Below are positions 24,904 through 31,200 of a stretch of 64,000 nucleotides of DNA, piece after piece (the first letter of the stretch is position 1; every line of letters starts with the position of its first letter). The stretch comes from Flavobacteriales bacterium (GTDB lineage: Bacteria > Bacteroidota > Bacteroidia > Flavobacteriales_G > Salibacteraceae): the NCBI GenBank assembly GCA_003499525.1, contig DNTB01000080.1, forward strand, positions 4,172 to 68,171. The letters are read 5' to 3'. The translations under genes were made by a program, and so were the position numbers. The notes under the pieces were generated by a model, which was given only the letters and a program-made list of their open reading frames with translations, ran no database searches and was not told the DNA's origin.

Positions 24904-25587
24904 TTAGGAAACAGAAGATATGAAGCGTAATCGCTCCATATCGGTCACATGAAAGCTTTTTGACTCCGCTTCAACGATGCCCTCTTCTTTAAACTCTTTT
25001 AATATTCTGGATAAGCTTTCCAGGGATAAAGATGCCATTTCCGCAATCTCCTTGCGTGTGCAGGGAAGTTCAAAGGAATCGCTCTGAAATATTCTGTCTG
25101 TAAAACAAAGTATGATGTCCGCCACCCGGCCGGGACCTTGTTTCTGGGTTAGGGTTAGGAATCTTTGGTAAATGTATTTGGAACGTGTATTAATATCGGT
25201 AATCACCCGAACTGCAAGATCCGTACTGCTGGCAATTGCATTTTTGAGGGTATCAATCTCAATCAGGCATACCTCAGCATCTGTTAGGGCAACTGCACTG
25301 TACTGATAGTATTTATCGTTGTACATGGACTCAAGGCCAAGAAACCCTTTCTTTTCTATACATAGCGGTTGTTTTCTGTCCCTATGTTCCAGATACAGCT
25401 TTGCTATTCCCTCTTTCAAATAGATAATGTGTGGTGCTATCGTTCCCTGCTTAAATAGAGACTCTCCCTTCGAAAAATGCATATCCATATGCTCAATGTC
25501 AGGAACTCGAGGTCCGAACGTTTCATGAATGAAACAAACCTCCTTCTCGCCACAGTTGGAACACTTACTCTCTGCTAATGAATTCAT
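24904..25587 (-). CDS. Crp/Fnr family transcription regulator with FNR-type Fe-S cysteines
   Basis: A 227-aa regulator with a cyclic-nucleotide-binding-type beta barrel (about 30-125), a dimer helix and a C-terminal winged helix (about 165-225). Cysteines C9, C12 and C18 keep the C-x2-C-x5-C spacing of E. coli FNR, and C107 in AEVCLIEID lies where FNR has its fourth ligand C122, so an oxygen-sensitive [4Fe-4S] cluster is plausible. The recognition helix has E190-x2-S193-R194, the FNR-type DNA-reading motif. It lies between the sqr and rhodanese-lipoprotein genes and is the obvious local regulator of the island. Alternatively the cysteines could sense polysulfide or another redox signal. Confidence 0.88.
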   Translation of the reverse strand: MNSLAESKCSNCGEKEVCFIHETFGPRVPDIEHMDMHFSKGESLFKQGTIAPHIIYLKEGIAKLYLEHRDRKQPLCIEKKGFLGLESMYNDKYYQYSAVALTDAEVCLIEIDTLKNAIASSTDLAVRVITDINTRSKYIYQRFLTLTQKQGPGRVADIILCFTDRIFQSDSFELPCTRKEIAEMASLSLESLSRILKEFKEEGIVEAESKSFHVTDMERLRFISSVS

Positions 25588-25952
25588 TACACGTGATTGG
25601 TTGTACGAAATTACAAATAAGTCAAGTATTTACTCCAACCAGATCAAATTATTCGTCAACAATTCAGCACATTTCCTTGATGTAGACCTATACCCCCAAG
25701 TGTTCAACCTACACTTAAGGATGGTACTTTTACCCTGTCAAAAATCATTTGATTTAGGCAAGTTTAGAAAACCAATCACATTCCTGACAAATGTCAGTTT
25801 CACAAAATACACATCATACCGAGGAAGGTATCCTTTCAGTGCAATTCAGGTCACATTCGACCCATCACTATAAATGCTTTCGACCCTCAAAATTAACACG
25901 GGTTGATTTTTTTAATATGTATCACATTCATAAACAATTAAATTTTAACATC
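25588..25952. other. 365-bp divergent intergenic region without a gene
   Basis: This gap lies between the divergent Crp/Fnr gene and the rhodanese lipoprotein gene. It holds a CTGAC-N4-GTCAG palindrome (25784-25797) and a smaller inverted repeat, AAGTGT (25698-25703) with ACACTT (25711-25716). No exact TAnnTTTG element was found on either strand. Open frames through it are extensions or shadows of the flanking genes. Confidence 0.6.
25784..25797. promoter_or_regulatory. Candidate Crp/Fnr operator, CTGAC-N4-GTCAG
   Basis: A perfect 5-bp-arm palindrome with the same TGA-N6-TCA core as the operator before tauE, about 160 bp upstream of the rhodanese lipoprotein and about 200 bp upstream of the Crp/Fnr gene itself. 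It could serve either gene. Binding is inferred only. Confidence 0.4.
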
Positions 25953-26921
25953 ATGAAAAAGTTGTTTTTATTATTCTTACTCCCTGCTTTTATTCTGGGA
26001 AGTTGTTCTAGCGATTCTACTAACGATCCTACCCCAAGCACAGACCCACAAAAAATCCTTACAGACTATATGGTCGCCGAGAATCTCGATCTTGACGATG
26101 TATTGAGCGGTTGGATAGTTCCAGCTCCTGCCACAGTAGCTGAAGTTGATGGCTTCCTGGCAGATCGATATGTCATAGATATCAGAAGTGCCACTGACTA
26201 CGCAGCAGGACACATTCAAGGTGCGGTAAACTCCACATTGGCTGATATTCTAACCACAGCCCAAGCAGCAGATAAACAAATCCTCGTGGTATGTTATTCC
26301 GGCCAAAGTGCAGGACATGCTGTAATGGCGCTTCGATTGAGCGGATACTCAGATGCGCAAGTGCTTAAGTTCGGTATGTCGGGATGGTCATCTCAAACCT
26401 CTGCTTCATGGGACAATAATACCGGAAATGTTGCTGAAGGCAATTCTAACTGGACAGATGCCGCAACAGCTGCTTCAACTTTTAAAGCCCCGACGTTTAC
26501 ATCAGCTTCTACAGACGGCGCTACTATTCTTGCCGAGCGAGTTAGTGCAATGTTAGGTGGTGGCTTCAAATCAGTGAAAAATACGGACGTTCTCGCTGCT
26601 CCCAATGATTATTACATCAACGTGTACTGGCCCGAAACTGCAGTTGCAACTTATGGTTGTATCAATACTGCGGTACGTGTTAGCCCTATGACGATTGCTG
26701 ATAACACTATTCTTAATCTTAATCCTGACGAAACTGTTGTTACTTATTGTTGGACCGGTCAAACATCTTCAATGGTGACGGCTTATTTGAATGTGATTGG
26801 TTATAATGCTTTAAGCCTTTCGTTTGGTATTAACGGCATGCGCTATGATGAATTGGTCGCAAACGACGATCCTGCGCATACCTATACTACAAGAACTGTT
26901 GACCTTCCAACTGTTCAATAA
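25953..26921 (+). CDS. Double-rhodanese outer/periplasmic lipoprotein
   Basis: A 322-aa lipoprotein: signal peptide LFLLFLLPAFILGSC with lipid-attachment Cys at residue 18, then a Ser/Thr/Pro/Asp linker and two rhodanese domains. The first (about 65-150) has DRYVIDIRSATDYAAGHI and loop C114-YSGQSAG; the second (about 200-305) has DYYINVYWPETAV and loop C266-WTGQTSS. Both catalytic cysteines are present, unlike classic tandem rhodaneses where only one is. It would handle sulfane sulfur outside the inner membrane. The ATG at 25953 gives the signal peptide; the longer frame begins within the upstream palindrome. A strong terminator follows. Confidence 0.88.
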   Translation: MKKLFLLFLLPAFILGSCSSDSTNDPTPSTDPQKILTDYMVAENLDLDDVLSGWIVPAPATVAEVDGFLADRYVIDIRSATDYAAGHIQGAVNSTLADILTTAQAADKQILVVCYSGQSAGHAVMALRLSGYSDAQVLKFGMSGWSSQTSASWDNNTGNVAEGNSNWTDAATAASTFKAPTFTSASTDGATILAERVSAMLGGGFKSVKNTDVLAAPNDYYINVYWPETAVATYGCINTAVRVSPMTIADNTILNLNPDETVVTYCWTGQTSSMVTAYLNVIGYNALSLSFGINGMRYDELVANDDPAHTYTTRTVDLPTVQ

Positions 26922-26932
26922 CAGCAGACTCA

Positions 26933-26962
26933 GAAGTGCCTCTCCGGAGGCACTTCATTTTT
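26933..26962 (+). terminator. Rho-independent terminator after the rhodanese lipoprotein
   Basis: GAAGTGCCTC (26933-26942) and GAGGCACTTC (26947-26956) form a perfect 10-bp stem with loop TCCG, followed by ATTTTT. Confidence 0.92.
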
Positions 26963-26998
26963 ACAACCCTTTTTAACATTCTCAAATAATTACAAGCC

Positions 26999-28105
26999 AT
27001 GAAAAACGCAGCATTAATCATAATCATCATAGGACTGCTGCCACTAAAGAGTTTAGCTCAGGGGTGTACAGACGCAGATCCTGACCAAAGGCTTAAAGTT
27101 TTCGGATTCCTACAACCACAATACAGCTGGAAACTAGCTGGCGACAACGACTTATTAACCTCTTCTGATGGAGTTGAGGTAGGCGACAATAGCTTCGCAT
27201 TCAACCGGGCCCGTGTAGGGGTAACCGGAAATATTCCTTACGATTTTATGTACTATGCCAACATAGAGTTTAGCCCAACTTTCACCGGGAATCCTTTCTT
27301 ATTGGATGCCTTTGTAGGTTGGACACGGTTTAAATGGTTTAAAGCATCTGTGGGGCAATTCAAAGTACCCTTTACCCTCGAACTGCAAACCCCATGTCAC
27401 AAACTCAACACTATATACCGAACGAATACAGTGGTGAACCTTGTAGGGCCCATTCGTGATTTCGGATTAATGTTTTACGGAGGTAACGACACCACTTTAT
27501 TCTTTTATCAGGTCGGGGCATTTAACGGAACGGGTATTCCCACTCCGGAGAGTGCGGCCTTTTATATGGACGATAATAAAGGAAAAGATATTATCGGACG
27601 TGTTTTGTTTCAACCTTTCGGTTCAAGCAGAATTTTAGCAATAGGCGGAAGTGGAAGAATGGGTAGCTCTGCTCCAGCTGAGGAGGGAGTAGACGATGAT
27701 ACGTATAGCAGTTTAGGTGCAGAAGTTAATTTCCGCTTAAAAGGATTTACCGTTCAGGGAGAATACATTTGGAGAGAAGATAAGGGATCCTACACTACCG
27801 GTGGTGGGTGCGGAGGCCCTGGAGAAGTGGTTAGCGGCAGTATTACCCGATTTGGAGCGTATGGAACATTAATGTACATGACGCCTTGGAGATTTCAACC
27901 GGTATATCGCATTGAGTACTTCGATCAGGATATGAACGAAACTGAAGGCTCATTTGTAGATCAAAAAATTCAGGTACTAAATACTGTTGGGTTTAACTAT
28001 TTCTTTAACGACTGGACCAGACTACAGGTCAACTATTGCTTTGGTCAGGGATACAATAATGACAAAGCCAACAACCTGTTGGTGCAAATTCAGGCATCAT
28101 TTTAG
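26999..28105 (+). CDS. Outer-membrane porin, OprO/OprP (phosphate-selective porin) family
   Basis: A 368-aa barrel protein with a signal peptide (about residues 1-20, ending KSLAQ). The mature N-terminus GFLQPQYSWKLA, the NRARVGVTG strand and GQFKVPFTLE are typical of the OprO/P family, and the chain ends in the aromatic QIQASF needed for barrel insertion. These porins pass small anions. Placed between two secreted sulfurtransferase genes, it could admit thiosulfate, tetrathionate or similar sulfur anions (inference). It starts 36 bp after a terminator and is followed 28 bp later by the next gene. Confidence 0.83.
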   Translation: MKNAALIIIIIGLLPLKSLAQGCTDADPDQRLKVFGFLQPQYSWKLAGDNDLLTSSDGVEVGDNSFAFNRARVGVTGNIPYDFMYYANIEFSPTFTGNPFLLDAFVGWTRFKWFKASVGQFKVPFTLELQTPCHKLNTIYRTNTVVNLVGPIRDFGLMFYGGNDTTLFFYQVGAFNGTGIPTPESAAFYMDDNKGKDIIGRVLFQPFGSSRILAIGGSGRMGSSAPAEEGVDDDTYSSLGAEVNFRLKGFTVQGEYIWREDKGSYTTGGGCGGPGEVVSGSITRFGAYGTLMYMTPWRFQPVYRIEYFDQDMNETEGSFVDQKIQVLNTVGFNYFFNDWTRLQVNYCFGQGYNNDKANNLLVQIQASF

Positions 28106-28133
28106 CAATAACCAATCATAAATTAAAATAGTC

Positions 28134-28997
28134 ATGAAAAATTTGAAAAACTTTATTGCACTTTTCCTTGGGGTTTTATTCCTCAGTGTGTCATTCGGTC
28201 AGGATCTTATCGAAGCGAAAGATCTGGCCAAGATGATGAAAGAAGAAAATGTCGTTGTAGTATCTGCACAGAAATCCAGTAAATACAATGACGTACACAT
28301 CACCGGTTCCATCAATTTGCCACCGGCAAAACTAACCGTAGATGAACCAGTTCCTTACATTCTGGCCTCGCCAGAGCAAATGGCAGATATTTTAGGTGCA
28401 GCCGGCATATCAGAAAAGAATACCATTATTCTCTATGATGAAGGTTCATCTAAATATTCTGGTCGTCTTTACTGGGCGCTCAAATATTTAGGTGCTGAAG
28501 ATGTGAAAATTCTTAATGGTGAAATCAAAGCCTGGCAAGCTGCTCGAAAGCCGGTTACAGGTTCTGCAACCAAAAGAAAAGCGACAACTTTTACACCCAA
28601 TGTACAACCGCAGTATTTAGCTGAATACGAAGAAGTTATGAAAGCTACAACTGATGATTCTTATGTAATCATCGATGCCCGCAGCATAGAGGAATATAAC
28701 GGCACCAACGAAACCAAACAAAGAAAGGGACATATTCCTGGTGCTGTGCATATTGAGTATAAGGATGTCAAAACTAAAGACGGTAAGCTCAAGAATGCAG
28801 AAACTCTTAAAGCGATGTATGAAGAAAAAGGCGTTACTTCTGATAAAACGGTAATAATTTACTGTAAGTCAAGTGTACGTGCGGCCATTGAGTTTATGGC
28901 TCTTTCATCCGTTCTTGATTATCCTAATGTGAAAGTTTATGATGGTGCTTTCAACGAATGGCAGGCTAATCCTGAAAACGAACTCGTAACGAATTAA
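28134..28997 (+). CDS. Secreted tandem-domain rhodanese (thiosulfate sulfurtransferase type)
   Basis: A 287-aa periplasmic protein with a signal peptide (residues 1-23, ending SVSFGQ) and the classic two-domain rhodanese layout. The first domain (about 25-145) has DEGSSKYSGR in place of the catalytic loop and so is inactive, as usual. The second (about 160-280) has DARSIEEYNG, KGHIPGAVHIEY and the active loop C244-KSSVRA. Such enzymes move the outer sulfur of thiosulfate onto a thiophilic acceptor. It shares a transcript with the porin upstream and ends in a strong terminator. Confidence 0.9.
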   Translation: MKNLKNFIALFLGVLFLSVSFGQDLIEAKDLAKMMKEENVVVVSAQKSSKYNDVHITGSINLPPAKLTVDEPVPYILASPEQMADILGAAGISEKNTIILYDEGSSKYSGRLYWALKYLGAEDVKILNGEIKAWQAARKPVTGSATKRKATTFTPNVQPQYLAEYEEVMKATTDDSYVIIDARSIEEYNGTNETKQRKGHIPGAVHIEYKDVKTKDGKLKNAETLKAMYEEKGVTSDKTVIIYCKSSVRAAIEFMALSSVLDYPNVKVYDGAFNEWQANPENELVTN

Positions 28998-29019
28998 TAT
29001 TTCATTTTAATTGTTTCCT

Positions 29020-29049
29020 AAACCCCGTAGGCTTGAGCTTACGGGGTTT
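29020..29049 (+). terminator. Strong rho-independent terminator overlapping the 3' end of the cytochrome gene
   Basis: Thirteen-bp arms (29020-29032 and 29037-29049, one G-T pair) around a TTGA loop, followed by TTG and TTTT, end the porin-rhodanese transcript. The right arm and the U tract lie inside the convergent cytochrome gene, whose stop codon (29039-29041) is in the stem. Confidence 0.9.
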
Positions 29050-30862
29050 TTGTTTTGGGTAAAATGCAGAGTTCAGGCAAGTTCTGAGTCATCTGTTGAA
29101 AATCTGATTTAAGGGTTTGCCTGATAATATCACTGTTTTGATCGTGACAGTACAAACAAGCGCCTACAAGCAATACGGACGATTGTTCTTGCGTATTCAA
29201 CGGCCTAAAATAACTCCTTGTTGAAACTACATCCTCACGATCGATGAAAAGTCCAGTCCAGGCGTCTTCCGGTAAACCATCCTCCTCGCGATGGGCATAT
29301 TCCGATTCAAAAATCCATTCACCATACCCATTTTCTGTGTTGTAGTGCAAGGAGCCTCTTCCGAGTCCGAGTGCAAGAGAGTTTAAATGGCAAGACTTAC
29401 AATCCCTGGATTTTCCGGTTGTATGAGGTGAAGATAGTGAAAACAATCTGTAAAAAACATTCCCCTCCCCTTCTTCATGTTCAAGGCGTGTTCTGGTTAT
29501 GATCATACCCGGTATAGAAGGCCTAAATACTCTATCCCCCCCCTTTGTGCTCACTCCGAGTCCCGGTTGATCTGCAAAAAAACCACCAAGATGTTCCACC
29601 CAGGTACCTTCGGTTCTTGAACCATCACGTAAGTCAAAACCACTACTGTTCATATCCAGCTCCGAATGACACCCTATACATTGTGGAACCCATTGCGCAT
29701 GACAGGCATTGCAGTCCAAAGCACCGTGTACACCTTCTCGGGAGCATTCCGGATCAAGAGCGGGAACCGTATGCTCATCTTTAGATAGTTTAGATACTAA
29801 AACTAAATCTCCGTTTTTGCTGAATACATTTGTCAGCGGAACACCGTCCTTCTTTGTCACCACAACAGAGTCTAAAGAATGTTTAAAATCATAAGAGGCA
29901 ACAAGTCTCTCATATATCTCCTTTTGATAAAGTCTCTGCTGTGAATTTCCAGCCAGTTCGGGCTCTCCATGGCAATCTTCGCAAGATATTCGCACCGCAT
30001 CTTCTTCATGTGCGTAGTACCTCCCATCCCCCATTAAATCTGTATAGCCATGACAATCAATACATTGCAAGCCCGCAGCATGGTGTACATCTTCCGCAAT
30101 AAACTCATGAACTCTCTTATCAATGACATGAGCATATTTTGTCGGATCTTCCGGCATTTCGGTCAACACAGTTTCATGCCATCCCATGTAATTAGTAGAA
30201 ATCCTTCCCGACCGACTGTGGCATCCCATACAGTGGATATCACTAACGTGAAGATTTAGCATTGCATGAGTATTTTTATCATTACTTTTTTCATAGTTCA
30301 AATGACAAGCATTGCACCCCCCACCCCTGGACGTAGTTCCGATTTCTCCTATTTCCGATTTTTCCTTACCAAGGTGGCAGCTTGAACAAAGGTTCTTCAA
30401 GTGCAAATCTGCCGGTGTGTCACCCAATGATGAGATGTGTACACCATGTACACCCACTGTATCTTCTCCAAAAAAGTGGCGGTCAACATTTATGATGCCG
30501 TGATTAGACGTCATTAGTGAACTCAAAATATGCTGAACTGATTCAGAATGACATGTTGCACATGTACTTTCCACATCTGCCAGGTTACCGGGTATAACGA
30601 CCATTCCCTTGTGAGAATCATCCTCGAGCTCCGATTTATTATCGCCTAAATGACAAGAAGTGCATGCCACAAATTTGTGCGGATCTTGAGCATGTATTGC
30701 GGTAGAATGGCAGTTCACACAAGTAGAACCCTGAACCACCAGGTCATCCGCATTGTCGAGCTGACTATAGTGGCCATCCTGTACAGAAAGTGTAACAACT
30801 ACCCATACTACGAGCAGGACACCAATTGCTGTAAATGAAAGTGTGACGGCGAGTTTTTTCAC
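29039..30862 (-). CDS. Membrane-anchored twelve-heme cytochrome c
   Basis: A 607-aa protein with an uncleaved N-terminal membrane helix (about residues 5-26) and a periplasmic domain with exactly twelve CxxCH heme-binding motifs, from CVNCH near residue 48 to CLYCH near residue 575. They are clustered as eight in the first half, two in the middle and two at the end, with a heme-free stretch of about 85 residues after the eighth. Many further His residues can serve as distal ligands. It has no NrfA-type catalytic motif that I can see, so electron transfer is likelier than nitrite or tetrathionate reduction. It is divergent from the psrA-like gene and starts with GTG. Confidence 0.88.
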   Translation of the reverse strand: MKKLAVTLSFTAIGVLLVVWVVVTLSVQDGHYSQLDNADDLVVQGSTCVNCHSTAIHAQDPHKFVACTSCHLGDNKSELEDDSHKGMVVIPGNLADVESTCATCHSESVQHILSSLMTSNHGIINVDRHFFGEDTVGVHGVHISSLGDTPADLHLKNLCSSCHLGKEKSEIGEIGTTSRGGGCNACHLNYEKSNDKNTHAMLNLHVSDIHCMGCHSRSGRISTNYMGWHETVLTEMPEDPTKYAHVIDKRVHEFIAEDVHHAAGLQCIDCHGYTDLMGDGRYYAHEEDAVRISCEDCHGEPELAGNSQQRLYQKEIYERLVASYDFKHSLDSVVVTKKDGVPLTNVFSKNGDLVLVSKLSKDEHTVPALDPECSREGVHGALDCNACHAQWVPQCIGCHSELDMNSSGFDLRDGSRTEGTWVEHLGGFFADQPGLGVSTKGGDRVFRPSIPGMIITRTRLEHEEGEGNVFYRLFSLSSPHTTGKSRDCKSCHLNSLALGLGRGSLHYNTENGYGEWIFESEYAHREEDGLPEDAWTGLFIDREDVVSTRSYFRPLNTQEQSSVLLVGACLYCHDQNSDIIRQTLKSDFQQMTQNLPELCILPKTKTP

Positions 30863-31200
30863 TCAGGTAAACATACAAATACTAAGATGAAATTCATCTG
30901 GGCTTTGGCCTTTATCTTTTTTCCTTTCCTTCTGTAACTGTTGTACTTGTTTAATAGTAATAGAATTATTATTTGGATTTTCCGGCCTAAAATCAGGGCT
31001 ATTTAGAGCAATTTTAAATAATGAAATAAACTGACAAGAATCATAGATTTTCTATTGCTTTCGCGACCTTTAGCATTGGCCATAAAAAAAGGAGATTCTA
31101 ATTTTACTCAGTAAAAATTGCTATAGAAAATCGCCAATCACATTTATTACTTTTTTTATGCTTTTTGATATTATTTTTTCTATTTATTAAATAAATAATA
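30863..31200. other. 338-bp divergent intergenic region between the cytochrome and psrA-like genes
   Basis: AT-rich and without a gene. It holds an odd palindrome AGATGAAATTCATCT (30885-30899) close to the cytochrome start, a TGA-N6-TCA site (31031-31044), a 13-bp inverted repeat with one mismatch (31046-31058 and 31120-31132) enclosing a small hairpin, and TACTTTTT (31148-31155), a 7/8 match to the -7 element, before psrA. Confidence 0.6.
31031..31044. promoter_or_regulatory. Candidate Crp/Fnr operator, CTGACAAGAATCAT
   Basis: It shares the left half CTGACAA with the site at 25784-25797 and keeps the TGA-N6-TCA core, but the right arm is imperfect. It stands between the divergent cytochrome and psrA-like genes and could regulate either. 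Confidence 0.3.

Noticed and set aside
25529..25873. 114-codon frame across the start of the Crp/Fnr gene and the intergenic region
   Set aside because: It begins inside the conserved Cys region of the regulator on the other strand and shows no protein-like features.
29039..30862. Cytochrome as NrfA or octaheme tetrathionate/hydroxylamine-type reductase
   Set aside because: There are twelve CxxCH motifs, no CxxCK, and the spacing does not match these enzymes.
30885..30899. Odd palindrome AGATGAAATTCATCT as an FNR operator
   Set aside because: Its half-site spacing (TGA-N3-TCA) does not match the N6 spacing of the other island sites.
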